A stretch of 10,290 nucleotides of DNA from Solirubrobacteraceae bacterium (GTDB lineage Bacteria; Actinomycetota; Thermoleophilia; Solirubrobacterales; Solirubrobacteraceae), in the NCBI GenBank assembly GCA_025928415.1, contig JAICJK010000048.1:1-10290 (forward strand). Reading direction: 5' to 3'. The notes under the pieces were generated by a model, which did not search any database, was not told where the DNA came from, and saw only the letters and a program-made list of their open reading frames with translations. The number at the start of each line of letters is the position of its first letter. Positions within the stretch are counted from its first letter, which is position 1. A program made the translations under genes and the position numbers. This document shows positions 1 to 7,164 of the stretch, in pieces.

Positions 1-201
1 CACCGTGCGGTCGCGGGGGAGCGTGTCCGACTGCGAGGCCAGCCGCTCGAGCTCGATGTGGCGGGTGCCGGCGATGTGGCCGGCCTCGCGCTCGTAGCCC
101 TCGCGGACGTCGACGACGAGCGCGCTGCCGTCCTCGAGCGCCTGCGCCGTCTCGTCCGTGCTGATCTCGAGCTGGGGGTCGGCGGGGAACGCGGGGGGCA
201 T
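1..201 (-). CDS. Rhodanese-domain protein (3' part missing at window edge)
   Basis: The N-terminal 67 residues of a rhodanese-like protein read leftward and leave the window. After a short leader (MPPAFPADPQLEIST) comes a helix and then the rhodanese signature VVDVREGYEREAGHIAGTRH, matching the VDVRxxxExxxGHIxGAxxI core of the family. The part that would carry the active-site loop (CRxGxRS) lies outside the window, so catalytic competence cannot be judged. Single-domain rhodaneses move sulfane sulfur or act as redox or regulatory modules; no specific role can be given. Start choice: an ATG at 201 has an AGG 9 bases upstream, while an in-frame ATG at 210 would add three residues (MSC) but has CCAGG directly abutting it, so 201 is preferred. 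It lies 32 bases after the carboxylase stop on the same strand and is probably co-transcribed with it. Confidence 0.85.
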   Translation of the reverse strand, partial: MPPAFPADPQLEISTDETAQALEDGSALVVDVREGYEREAGHIAGTRHIELERLASQSDTLPRDRTV

Positions 202-233
202 GCAGGACATCCTGGCAAACGCCGCGCACGCGC

Positions 234-1820
234 CTACGGGCGCAGGCCGCGGCGCCGGATCGGGTCGCCGGACGTGACGTCCTGGGCCACGATCCGGTGG
301 GCCTGCTCAGCCCACTCGCACAGCAGCCGGCGCGTGTCGCGCGGGTCGATGATGTGCTCGATCGAGAAGCGCTCCGCCGTCCGGAACGGCGAGGTGACGG
401 CGCGCAGGCGCCCCTCGATCTCCGCGTGCAGCGCCGCGCGGGCGGGCGGGCCCGAGGCTGCCTCGGCGGCCTCCAGCTCGCGGCGGTAGGCGGCCTCCAG
501 GCCACCCGCGATCGGGAGCGAGCCCCAGTTGCCGCTCGGCCACGCGTAGCGCAGGTTCAGCCGAGCCCCGTCGCCGTGGCCGGCGCCCGCGATGCCGTAG
601 CACTTGCGTACGAGGATCGAGCACCACGGCGTCTCGGCCTGGCGGACCGCAGCGAGCGCGCGGGCGCCGCTGCGCATCGTCCCGGCGCGCTCGGAGGCGG
701 TCCCGACGACGAAGCCCGGCTGGTCGACGAGGTTGACGACCGGCAGGCGGAACTGGTCGCAGAGGTCGGTGAAGCGCGCGAGCTTCTCGGCGGCCGCCGC
801 GGTCAGCCCGCCGCCGTAGTGCTCCGGGTCGGAGGCCAGCACCCCCGCCGGGCGGCCGTCGAGGCGGGCCAGCGCGGTGATCAGCGGGCGCCCGAACCGC
901 CGCCCGAGCTCGAACACGCTCCCGCGGTCGAAGACCAGCTCGACGACGCGGCGCATCTTGTAGGTCTTGCGGTCGTCGCGCGGGACGATGCCCAGCAGCT
1001 CGTCCTCGCGCCGGTCGGCGGGGTCGGTGCACGCCGTCACCGGCGGCGCCTCCCAGACGCTCCCGGGCAGGTAGGAGAGGAAGCGCTTGAGCTGGGCCAG
1101 CGCGTCCTGTTCGTCGGCGGCCTCGTTGTCCACCGCGCCCGCGCGGGTCTGCGCGCGGGCGCCGCCGAGCTGCTCCTTGTCCGGCGTCTCGCCCATCGCC
1201 CAGGCCACGACGGGCGGGCCGGCGACGAAGAGCTGCGCCGTGTCGCGGACGATCACGCTGAAGTGGCTGAGGACGACCCGCGCGGCGCCCAGGCCCGCGC
1301 ACGGGCCGAGCGCGGCGGCGACGACGGGCACGCGGCTGAGGTTGTCGATCACCAGGTCGAAGCCGGGCAGCGGCGGGACGTAGGCGAAGCCCATCGTCTC
1401 CAGGGTCTTGACGCTGCCCCCGCCACCGGTGCCGTCGACGAGGCGCACGAGCGGCTGGCGCAGGTCGTGCGCGGCCCGCTCGGCCCACACCATCTTCTGC
1501 CAGATCGCCGCGTCGGCGGCGCCGCCGCGGACGGTGAAGTCGTCGCCCTCCACGACCACGCGGCGGCCGTCGACCGCGCCCTGGCCGACGACCATGTTCG
1601 CGGGCAGGAAGTCCTCGAGCGCGCCGTCCGGCCCGTAGCTCCCGACGCCGGCCAGGCCGCCCGTCTCGCGCCAGCTCCCGGCGTCGAGGAGCTGCTCGAT
1701 GCGCTCGCGCACCGTCCCGCGGCCCGTCGCGTGCTGGCGCGCCACGCGCTCCTCGCCGCCCATCCGCTGGGCGAGCGCCGCACGGCGCTGCAGCTCCTCG
1801 AGCTCCGGCTCCCACGTCAT
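234..1820 (-). CDS. Acyl-CoA carboxylase, carboxyltransferase (beta) subunit
   Basis: The 528-residue product has the two-crotonase-domain architecture and length of the beta subunits of propionyl-, methylcrotonyl-, geranyl- and related acyl-CoA carboxylases. These transfer CO2 from biotin to an acyl-CoA in the cytoplasm. Visible landmarks: the N-terminal helical segment with GRGTVRERIEQLLD; the VEGDDFTVRGG strand; a glycine-rich N-domain oxyanion loop LVDGTGGGGSVK at about 127-138; the C-domain oxyanion segment DQPGFVVG at 366-373; and RKCYGIAGAGH from about 405. The segment after this reads WPSGNWGSLPI, unlike the WPTAEIxVMGxEGAV typical of propionyl-CoA carboxylase, so it belongs to a divergent subfamily and the acyl-CoA substrate cannot be named. 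No biotin carboxylase/biotin carrier subunit is in the window. The start at 1820 is the first Met and has no strong ribosome site; a TAGGCT hexamer ends 8 bases upstream. The rhodanese gene follows. Confidence 0.93.
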   Translation of the reverse strand: MTWEPELEELQRRAALAQRMGGEERVARQHATGRGTVRERIEQLLDAGSWRETGGLAGVGSYGPDGALEDFLPANMVVGQGAVDGRRVVVEGDDFTVRGGAADAAIWQKMVWAERAAHDLRQPLVRLVDGTGGGGSVKTLETMGFAYVPPLPGFDLVIDNLSRVPVVAAALGPCAGLGAARVVLSHFSVIVRDTAQLFVAGPPVVAWAMGETPDKEQLGGARAQTRAGAVDNEAADEQDALAQLKRFLSYLPGSVWEAPPVTACTDPADRREDELLGIVPRDDRKTYKMRRVVELVFDRGSVFELGRRFGRPLITALARLDGRPAGVLASDPEHYGGGLTAAAAEKLARFTDLCDQFRLPVVNLVDQPGFVVGTASERAGTMRSGARALAAVRQAETPWCSILVRKCYGIAGAGHGDGARLNLRYAWPSGNWGSLPIAGGLEAAYRRELEAAEAASGPPARAALHAEIEGRLRAVTSPFRTAERFSIEHIIDPRDTRRLLCEWAEQAHRIVAQDVTSGDPIRRRGLRP

Positions 1821-1828
1821 GGCCCGGC

Positions 1829-1834
1829 AGCCTA
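1829..1834 (-). promoter_or_regulatory. Putative -10 element of the carboxylase gene
   Basis: On the minus strand the hexamer TAGGCT fits the actinobacterial TANNNT -10 pattern and ends 8 bases before the ATG at 1820. That places transcription at or very near the start codon. No convincing -35 hexamer is seen 16-19 bases upstream. The call rests on the same pattern recurring before three other genes in this window. Confidence 0.4.
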
Positions 1835-1869
1835 CGGCGAAGCCTGCGCCGCGGCCCGCCCGCCCCCGG

Positions 1870-1899
1870 TTGCCTCCGCGCGGATGCGTGGGTTAGCTT
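1870..1899 (+). promoter_or_regulatory. Putative sigma-70-type promoter of the secreted esterase gene
   Basis: TTGCCT (1870-1875) and TAGCTT (1894-1899) are separated by 18 bases and resemble -35 and -10 hexamers. The -10 ends 6 bases before the ATG at 1906, which predicts a leaderless transcript starting at about the A of the start codon. The 85-base gap between the divergent carboxylase and esterase genes therefore seems to hold both promoters back to back. This is inference from sequence only. Confidence 0.45.
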
Positions 1900-1905
1900 C
1901 GGCGG

Positions 1906-3402
1906 ATGCGCCAGCGCTCGTCGATGCGACGTGCCCGCAGGACTCCGGGCCTGATCGGGGCGCTCGCCGCGCTCGCGGTGCTCTCGCTGTCACCGGCGCC
2001 CCCCGCGCTGGCCGCCCGCGGCCCGGCGACGCCGGCCGACGCCGCGGGGATCCACGTCGTGGCGGCCACCTGGCTCGACCAGCGCCTGCTCGACGTGACC
2101 GTGTCGACCGCCGCCCTGGCCCAGCCCGTCCACGTGCGGGTGCTCGTGCCGAGCACCTACGCGGCCGCGCCGAGGCGCCGGTACCCGTCGATCTACCTGC
2201 TGCACGGCTGCGCCGCCGGGCGCCCGTCCAACGGCCTGGAGTACCGCGAGTGGACCGACGCCGAGCACGCGGAGACCGTCACCGCGAACGCCCAGGCCAT
2301 CGTCGTGATGCCCGAAGGGGGAGGCGGCGGCTTCTACACCGACTGGTTCAACGGCGGGCGCGGCGGCCCACCGCAGTGGGAGACCTTCCACGTCTCGCAG
2401 CTCGTCCCGTTCATCGACGCCAACTTCCGCACGATCGCCGACCGCGGCCAGCGGGCGATCGCGGGCCTGTCGATGGGCGGCTTCGGCTCGCTGAGCTACG
2501 CCAGCCGCCACCCCGACGTGTTCGGGGCCGCCGCGTCGTTCTCGGGCGCGGCCGACCTGACCAACCCGGTCGACGAGGCGGAGGGCCCCTCGACGGCCGT
2601 CGTCGATGCGTGCGCCGCGGCGGACGGCGGCGCCCCCGACTCGACCTTCGGGTCGCACGCCGCCGAGGAGCTCAACTGGTTCGCCCACGATCCCGCCCGC
2701 CAGGTGGAGAACCTGGGCAACACCGCGCTCTACCTCTACACGGGCAACGGCGCGCCCGGGCCGCTCGACCGGCCGGGAGCCGGCGTCGACCCGATCGAGG
2801 TGCTCGCCCACCTGTCGACCGTCGGCTTCCACGACCAGCTCGTCGCGGCCGGCATCCCGAGCTTCTTCGACGACTACGGGCCGGGGACGCACTCCGCGCC
2901 GTACTGGGAGCGCGACCTGACCGACGTGCTCCCGCGCTTCATGGCGCGCTTCGCGGCGGCGCCGCGACGCCCGGCGACGATCACCTTCAAGACCGCGCTG
3001 CCGGCCTACGACACCTGGGGCTGGCACGTGGAGGTGCGCCGCACCGCGGCGGAGCTCAGCGTGCTGAGCGACGCCGGCCGCGACGGCTTCACGCTGTCCG
3101 GCAGCGGCGCGGCGAAGGTGGTCACCGCGCGCCTGTTCCGGCCGCGGGGCTGCTACAGCGCCGTGGTCCGCAGCGGCGCCGGCCAGAGCACCGCGACGCT
3201 GACGGCCGCGCGCGACGGCCGCCTGCGCCTCGACGTCCCGCTCGGCCCGCCCAACCCGGATCAGGAGTTCACGGCCGCGGCCGCCGCGCACGGGACCAAG
3301 GTGTTCACCACCAGCGTGAGCATCCAGAGCGCGGGCAAGCGCGGGCGCGACCACGGGCGGCAGTGCCGGCCGCACCGGCGCCACCACCACGATCGCCGCT
3401 GA
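1906..3402 (+). CDS. Secreted esterase, Ag85/esterase D alpha/beta-hydrolase family, with C-terminal extension
   Basis: The product has 498 residues. Residues 1-36 form a signal peptide: a basic start with RR pairs, a hydrophobic core LIGALAALAVLSLS, and an ALA|A cleavage site after A36. Residues of about 55-325 follow the putative-esterase (PF00756) fold: YLLHG near 97-101 for the oxyanion region, the nucleophile elbow GLSMGG with Ser189, and GPGTHSAPYW with the likely catalytic His329. Relatives include mycolyltransferase Ag85, S-formylglutathione hydrolase and feruloyl esterases, so the exact ester substrate is unknown. Residues of about 345-480 are an additional, mostly beta-type domain of unknown identity. 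The chain ends in a short basic, His-rich tail (HRRHHHDRR). Cys416 and Cys487 in this part could pair by disulfide outside the cell. An alternative Met7 start would keep the signal peptide. It is divergent from the carboxylase gene and convergent with the DUF6458 gene. Confidence 0.88.
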   Translation: MRQRSSMRRARRTPGLIGALAALAVLSLSPAPPALAARGPATPADAAGIHVVAATWLDQRLLDVTVSTAALAQPVHVRVLVPSTYAAAPRRRYPSIYLLHGCAAGRPSNGLEYREWTDAEHAETVTANAQAIVVMPEGGGGGFYTDWFNGGRGGPPQWETFHVSQLVPFIDANFRTIADRGQRAIAGLSMGGFGSLSYASRHPDVFGAAASFSGAADLTNPVDEAEGPSTAVVDACAAADGGAPDSTFGSHAAEELNWFAHDPARQVENLGNTALYLYTGNGAPGPLDRPGAGVDPIEVLAHLSTVGFHDQLVAAGIPSFFDDYGPGTHSAPYWERDLTDVLPRFMARFAAAPRRPATITFKTALPAYDTWGWHVEVRRTAAELSVLSDAGRDGFTLSGSGAAKVVTARLFRPRGCYSAVVRSGAGQSTATLTAARDGRLRLDVPLGPPNPDQEFTAAAAAHGTKVFTTSVSIQSAGKRGRDHGRQCRPHRRHHHDRR

Positions 3403-3411
3403 CCGGCGGCG

Positions 3412-3615
3412 CTAAGGCACGTACGGGTCCCGTGGCGGGCCGTAGCGATCGCGCGCCTGCACGATCAGGAACAGCGAGATCAACAGGCCGGCGATGCCGA
3501 CGATCATCAGGATGACGCCGACCGTGGCGAGATCGACTCCCGAGACCGACGCGGTGACGGCGAACTTGAGGATCGCGCCCACGGCGATGAGGAGGATCGA
3601 GGTTCCGATGCCCAT
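3412..3615 (-). CDS. Small two-helix membrane protein, DUF6458 family
   Basis: The 67-residue protein begins MGIGTSILLIAVGAILKFAV, which I recognise as the typical opening of the actinobacterial DUF6458 family, whose function is unknown. Helix 1 covers about residues 5-23 and helix 2 about 30-52 (VGVILMIVGIAGLLISLFLI). A basic, proline-rich, probably cytoplasmic tail (RDRYGPPRDPYVP) follows. Length is normal for the family. The ATG at 3615 is chosen because the family motif starts exactly there; the same frame stays open far upstream but that is antisense to the acyl-CoA dehydrogenase. An AGG lies 4 bases upstream of the ATG. The gene is divergent from the dehydrogenase (36-base gap) and convergent with the esterase, with only 9 bases between the stop codons. 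Confidence 0.88.
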   Translation of the reverse strand: MGIGTSILLIAVGAILKFAVTASVSGVDLATVGVILMIVGIAGLLISLFLIVQARDRYGPPRDPYVP

Positions 3616-3638
3616 GCGGCCTGGTGTACCCGCGCGGC

Positions 3639-3644
3639 TACGCT
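3639..3644 (+). promoter_or_regulatory. Putative -10 element of the acyl-CoA dehydrogenase unit
   Basis: TACGCT fits TANNNT and ends 7 bases before the ATG at 3652, so the transcript would be leaderless or nearly so. No good -35 hexamer is visible at normal spacing. The whole divergent gap is only 36 bases, so there is little room for any other promoter position. Confidence 0.4.
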
Positions 3645-3651
3645 TCGGAGC

Positions 3652-4809
3652 ATGGACGGCACGCTGACGGGGGTGTACGAGATCCCGGAGGGCCTGCGGG
3701 ACTTCCGCGACACGATCCGGCAGATCGCGCAGGAGCGCATCCGGCCCCGCGCGGCGGACATCGACCGGTCGGGCGAGTACCCGTGGGACGTCCGGCGCCT
3801 GCTGGCCGAGCAGGACGTCCTGGGCCTGCCGTTCTCCGAGGAGCACGGCGGGACGGGCACCGGCACCCTGATGCTGCAGATGGCCGTCGAGGAGATCGCC
3901 AAGGAGTGCGCGTCGAGCGCGCTGATCCTGATGGTGCAGGAGCTGGGGTCGCTGCCGATCGCGCTGTACGGCACCGCCGAGCAGAAGCAGGCCTGGCTGC
4001 CGCGGCTGGCCAGCGGCGAGATCTCGCCCGCGTTCGCCCTCAGCGAGCCGGAGGCGGGCTCCGACCCGGCGTCGATGCGCACCACCGCCGTCCGCGACGG
4101 CGACGAGTGGGTCATCAACGGCGCGAAGAACTGGATCACGAACGCGACGGTCGCCGACTACTACGTCGTGTTCGCCAAGACCGACCGCGAGCACAACCGC
4201 ATCTCGGCCTTCATCGTCGAGGCCGACCGCCCCGGCTTCGACCCCGGCAAGCTCGAGCACAAGCTGGGGATCAAGGGCTCGCCGACCGGCGCCCCCGTGC
4301 TCACCGACGTGCGCGTGCCGCACGCGAACCTGATCGGGGAGGAGGGCCGCGGGCTGTCGGTCGCGCTGGGGACCCTCGAGCGCACCCGCCTGGGCGCCGC
4401 CGCGCAGGCGGTCGGGATCGCGCAGGGCGCGACCGACTACGCCAACCAGTACGCCAAGGAGCGCATCGCCTTCGGCAAGCCGATCAACGCGCTGCAGGGC
4501 ATCCAGTTCAAGCTCGCCGACATGGAGACGCGCACGGCGGCCGCCCGCGAGCTGCTCTACAAGGCGTGCGCGCTGGCCGACCGGCCGGAGCGCCCCGCCG
4601 ACCTCGGCAAGTGGACGTCGATGGCCAAGCTGTTCGCCTCCGACACGGCGATGGCCGTGACGCTCGAGGCGATCCAGGTCCTCGGCGGCTACGGCTACGT
4701 CAACGAGTACCCCGTCGAGCGCATGATGCGCGACGCGAAGATCACGCAGATCTACGAGGGGACCAACGAGATCCAGCGGGTGGTCATCGCCCGGGCGATG
4801 GGACGCTGA
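3652..4809 (+). CDS. Acyl-CoA dehydrogenase (FAD-dependent, short/medium-chain type)
   Basis: The product has 385 residues, the usual length of the family. It would catalyse alpha,beta-dehydrogenation of an acyl-CoA thioester, passing electrons to electron-transfer flavoprotein, in fatty-acid or branched-chain amino-acid breakdown. The sequence shows the N-terminal helical domain (about 14-125), the middle beta domain with the flavin/substrate signature ALSEPEAGSDPAS, and the C-terminal helical domain with AKERIAFGKPI. The second signature is QVLGGYGYVNEYPVERMMRDAK. The catalytic base is the Glu of IYEGTNEIQR (Glu369), the position used in short- and medium-chain and butyryl-CoA dehydrogenases. 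The chain length or branching of the substrate cannot be read from sequence alone. The next gene starts 3 bases after its stop, suggesting co-translation. Confidence 0.95.
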   Translation: MDGTLTGVYEIPEGLRDFRDTIRQIAQERIRPRAADIDRSGEYPWDVRRLLAEQDVLGLPFSEEHGGTGTGTLMLQMAVEEIAKECASSALILMVQELGSLPIALYGTAEQKQAWLPRLASGEISPAFALSEPEAGSDPASMRTTAVRDGDEWVINGAKNWITNATVADYYVVFAKTDREHNRISAFIVEADRPGFDPGKLEHKLGIKGSPTGAPVLTDVRVPHANLIGEEGRGLSVALGTLERTRLGAAAQAVGIAQGATDYANQYAKERIAFGKPINALQGIQFKLADMETRTAAARELLYKACALADRPERPADLGKWTSMAKLFASDTAMAVTLEAIQVLGGYGYVNEYPVERMMRDAKITQIYEGTNEIQRVVIARAMGR

Positions 4810-4812
4810 GCG

Positions 4813-5442
4813 GTGCAGGGCTCCCGCCGCATCGCCGTCGCCGCCGTCGTCGCCCTGAGCCTGGGCCTGACGGCGATCGTCCTGCTGCAGGGCTTCAGCC
4901 CGTCGGGGCCGCTGCGGGCGCTGGAGACGATCGCCATCGCGATCGTCATCGCCGGCCTGCTCGGCGTCGGGATGATGGCGATCGGCCTGCGCCTGGCCGG
5001 GTGGACCGAGCCCGCCGACGAGGACGAGTTCGAGCGGGTGGTGCTGCGCGCCGAGCGGCTGGCCTCCACGGGGACCGTCGCCGAGCCCGACGAACACGAG
5101 TTCCTCGACCTCGACCCGTACGACGACCACGACTTCGAGTCGCTGGTCCGCGACGCGCTCGACGACCTGCCGGAGCTGCTGCTGCCGATCATCGCCAACC
5201 ACAACGTGGCGGTGGTCATCTCCGACGGCGGCCGGCGCCGCGGCGCGTACGGGCTCTACCACGGCGACGGGGCCACCCGGGACGACGTCCCCGACCGGAT
5301 CGTGATCTACCGCGACACCCTGCGGCGCGACTTCGGGCACGACCCCGAGCTGCTGCGCCGGCAGGTGACGATCACCGTGCGCCACGAGCTCGCCCACCAC
5401 GTGGGCTTCGACGAGCTCGGCGTCAGCGAGCTCGGCCTCTGA
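4813..5442 (+). CDS. Membrane-anchored minimal zincin metallopeptidase (DUF1025/Zincin_1-like)
   Basis: The product has 209 residues with a GTG start. The C-terminal part (about 110-209) matches the minimal zincin family: FESLVRDALDDLPE, a strand with VAVVISDGG, the PDRIVIYRDTL segment, and HELAHHVGFDE. His191, Glu192 and His195 form the HExxH zinc site and Asp200 is the likely third ligand. The family is usually a soluble protein of roughly 110-140 residues. Here the N-terminus adds two hydrophobic segments (about 7-28 and 38-62) and an acidic linker rich in Asp and Glu (66-110). Arginines at 5-6 and 60 suggest both ends, including the catalytic domain, face the cytoplasm. Peptidase activity of this family is not well established, so substrates are unknown. 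The gene is coupled to the acyl-CoA dehydrogenase, but no functional link is evident. Confidence 0.85.
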   Translation: MQGSRRIAVAAVVALSLGLTAIVLLQGFSPSGPLRALETIAIAIVIAGLLGVGMMAIGLRLAGWTEPADEDEFERVVLRAERLASTGTVAEPDEHEFLDLDPYDDHDFESLVRDALDDLPELLLPIIANHNVAVVISDGGRRRGAYGLYHGDGATRDDVPDRIVIYRDTLRRDFGHDPELLRRQVTITVRHELAHHVGFDELGVSELGL

Positions 5443-5466
5443 CCGGGCCCGGGCCCCGCCCGCCGG

Positions 5467-5472
5467 TAGCGT
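5467..5472 (+). promoter_or_regulatory. Putative -10 element of the DAHP synthase gene
   Basis: TAGCGT fits TANNNT and ends 10 bases before the ATG at 5483, giving at most a few bases of leader. The 40-base gap also contains the perfect palindrome GGGCCCGGGCCC at 5445-5456. That palindrome is followed by no T-run and is not called a terminator. No clear -35 hexamer is seen. Confidence 0.35.
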
Positions 5473-5482
5473 TGGCCTCGCG

Positions 5483-6505
5483 ATGATGATCGTGATGACC
5501 CCGCAGGCCGACCAGGCCGCGATCGACGCGGTCCGGGCCAAGCTCGAGACGACCGGCGTGCACGTCGTCGTCATGCCCGGCGAGCTGACGACCGCGATCG
5601 GGGCGATCGGCGACCCGGAGGGCGTCGAGCGGCTGAACCTGGAGGGCATGGCGGGGGTGGACCGCGTCGTGCCGATCTCGCGGCCCTACAAGCTCGCGTC
5701 CTCCGAGCTCGGCCATCACGGGGCGACCGTGCTCGACATCGCCGGGCGCACGGTCGGCGGCGGCTCGACCTTCTGCCTGATCGCGGGCCCGTGCACGGTG
5801 GAGTCCGAGGAGCAGACGCTCGCCGTCGCCCACGCGGTCAAGGCGGGCGGCGCGTCGATGCTGCGCGGCGGTGCGTTCAAGCCGCGCACGTCGCCGTTCG
5901 CCTTCAAGGGGCTGGGCGTCGCCGCCCTGGAGATCCTCGCCGAGGCGCGCGCGCAGACGGGGTTGCCGGTGGTGACCGAGCTGCTGGACACCTCGCACGC
6001 CGAGGTGCTGGCCGCGCACGCCGACGTCGTCCAGATCGGCGCGCGCAACATGCAGAACTACGCGCTGCTGGAGGTCGCGGGCAAGCTCGGCAAGCCGGTC
6101 CTGCTCAAGCGCGGGCTGTCGTCGTCGCTCGAGGAGCTGCTGCAGGCCGCCGACTACGTCCTCAAGGAGGGCAACGAGGCCGTGATCCTCTGCGAGCGCG
6201 GCATCCGGACCTTCGAGACGGCGACCCGCTTCACGCTCGACCTCGGGGCGGTGCCGTGGCTGAAGCTGCACTCCCACCTGCCGGTCGTCGTCGATCCGTC
6301 CCATGCCGCGGGCGACCGCCGCCTGGTGGAGCCGCTCTCGCGCGCGGCGGCCGCCGTCGGGGCCGACGGGATCATCGTCGAGGTCCACCAGGACCCCGAT
6401 GCGGCGTGGTGCGACGGCCCGCAGACGCTCGTGGCCGCGGGCTTCGCGGCCTACGCCGACGACGTCGCCGCGCACGCGCGCCTGCTCGGGCGCGAGCTGG
6501 CCTGA
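5483..6505 (+). CDS. aroF: 3-deoxy-7-phosphoheptulonate (DAHP) synthase, type I-beta
   Basis: The product has 340 residues and condenses phosphoenolpyruvate with erythrose 4-phosphate, the entry step of the shikimate pathway (EC 2.5.1.54), in the cytoplasm. Residues of about 1-68 form a ferredoxin-like domain, as in the Thermotoga maritima-type enzyme, where it carries feedback inhibition by aromatic amino acids. The barrel (about 95-335) shows [10 protein letters not shown] with metal ligand Cys104, [11 protein letters not shown] (Lys133, Arg135), [29 protein letters not shown] and DPSHAAG with His274. Further on are [10 protein letters not shown] with Glu300 and AWCDGPQ with Asp311, completing the expected Cys/His/Glu/Asp metal site. 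No chorismate mutase domain is fused to it. ATGs at 5483 and 5486 are both possible starts. No other aromatic-pathway gene is in the window, and the gene symbol follows the common annotation for this family. Confidence 0.95.
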   Translation: MMIVMTPQADQAAIDAVRAKLETTGVHVVVMPGELTTAIGAIGDPEGVERLNLEGMAGVDRVVPISRPYKLASSELGHHGATVLDIAGRTVGGGSTFCLIAGPCTVESEEQTLAVAHAVKAGGASMLRGGAFKPRTSPFAFKGLGVAALEILAEARAQTGLPVVTELLDTSHAEVLAAHADVVQIGARNMQNYALLEVAGKLGKPVLLKRGLSSSLEELLQAADYVLKEGNEAVILCERGIRTFETATRFTLDLGAVPWLKLHSHLPVVVDPSHAAGDRRLVEPLSRAAAAVGADGIIVEVHQDPDAAWCDGPQTLVAAGFAAYADDVAAHARLLGRELA

Positions 6506-6523
6506 CGCCGCGGCCTGACGCCG
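6498..6523. repeat. 13-bp tandem duplication over the aroF stop codon
   Basis: The unit TGGCCTGACGCCG at 6498-6510 is repeated immediately at 6511-6523 with only its first base changed (CGGCCTGACGCCG). The first copy contains the aroF stop TGA. The following bases (6521-6540) continue as CCG/CCCG repeats up to the convergent phosphatase stop. It looks like slippage in the 36-base convergent gap; no clear terminator hairpin with a T-run is present. Confidence 0.7.
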
Positions 6524-6541
6524 CCGCCCGCCGCCCGCCGT

Positions 6542-7093
6542 TCAGCGCAGCCCGCGGGCCAGCAGCACGCCGAAGGCGCCGCCGACCACGACGTCGGACG
6601 GGTAGTGGACGCCGAGGTAGGGGCGCGAGAGCGCCATCCCGCCGGCGAGGGCGAAGGGGACCGCGGGCCCGAGGGCGTCGCAGAGCACGGTGGCGGCGGC
6701 GAACGAGGTGGTGGCGTGTGCCGAGGGATGGCTGAGCGGCGAGCGCGTCGCCGCCAGCCCGGGCAGGTGGGCGAGCGCCGGGCGCCGGCGCCCGACCACG
6801 GCCTTGACCGTCGCGTTGAGGATCTCCCCGGCCACGACCGCGCGGCCGCAGCGCAGGTAGACGCCCCGGCGCCCGGGGTGGGCCAGCACGCCGAGGGCGC
6901 AGGCCGCCAGCCACAGCGCGCTGTGGTCGCCGCTGCCCGAGTAGCGGACGACCGCCCGCTCGACGCCCGGCAGGTGCCCGCGGGTGCGCAGCGCCACCAG
7001 CAGCGCGACGTCCGCCCGGCGCAGGGCGCAGCCCGCGCGCGCGAGCACGCCGCGGGAGGGCCCGCGCGCCGACGCCTGCCGGGACCGCTTCAC
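6542..7093 (-). CDS. PAP2-family membrane phosphatase
   Basis: The 183-residue integral membrane protein carries all three PAP2 acid-phosphatase motifs. Motif 1 is KAVVGRRRP (97-105, KX6RP). Motif 2 is HPSAHATTS, a PSAH variant of PSGH with catalytic His126. Motif 3 is SRPYLGVHYPSD (156-167, SRX5HX3D) with nucleophile His163. Hydrophobic stretches flank the motifs. The family removes phosphate from lipid phosphates or diphosphates. In actinobacteria, short members include decaprenyl-phosphoribose phosphatase candidates and undecaprenyl-diphosphate phosphatases, so the lipid substrate is not assigned. The start is GTG at 7093, the farthest upstream start that keeps a plausible basic N-terminus. 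It is convergent with aroF and divergent from the LuxR/GT2 operon. A role in recycling the polyprenyl phosphate used by that operon's glycosyltransferase is possible but inferred. Confidence 0.9.
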   Translation of the reverse strand: MKRSRQASARGPSRGVLARAGCALRRADVALLVALRTRGHLPGVERAVVRYSGSGDHSALWLAACALGVLAHPGRRGVYLRCGRAVVAGEILNATVKAVVGRRRPALAHLPGLAATRSPLSHPSAHATTSFAAATVLCDALGPAVPFALAGGMALSRPYLGVHYPSDVVVGGAFGVLLARGLR

Positions 7094-7164
7094 GCCCCAA
7101 GCAACGGTGCGGGGCCCGCGGCACTGACGCCGGCCCGCCCTCCGCCGAATATCCCCCGCGTGCG

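Noticed and set aside
3394..3408. Small inverted repeat CGCCG-5 nt-CGGCG between the convergent esterase and DUF6458 genes
   Set aside because: The stem is only 5 bp, partly inside the esterase codons, with no T-run on either side; too weak to call a terminator in this GC-rich DNA.
297..3515. Plus-strand open frame of about 1070 codons across the carboxylase and esterase genes
   Set aside because: It runs antisense to the carboxylase and out of frame in the esterase, with low-complexity Arg/Ala/Pro-rich content; a composition artefact.
5445..5456. Perfect palindrome GGGCCCGGGCCC before aroF
   Set aside because: G/C-only palindromes are expected by chance at this composition; there is no loop or T-run for a terminator and no known operator match.
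3616..5649. Upstream extension of the DUF6458 frame to about 745 codons
   Set aside because: The family sequence starts precisely at the ATG at 3615. Everything upstream is antisense to the dehydrogenase, zincin and aroF genes.
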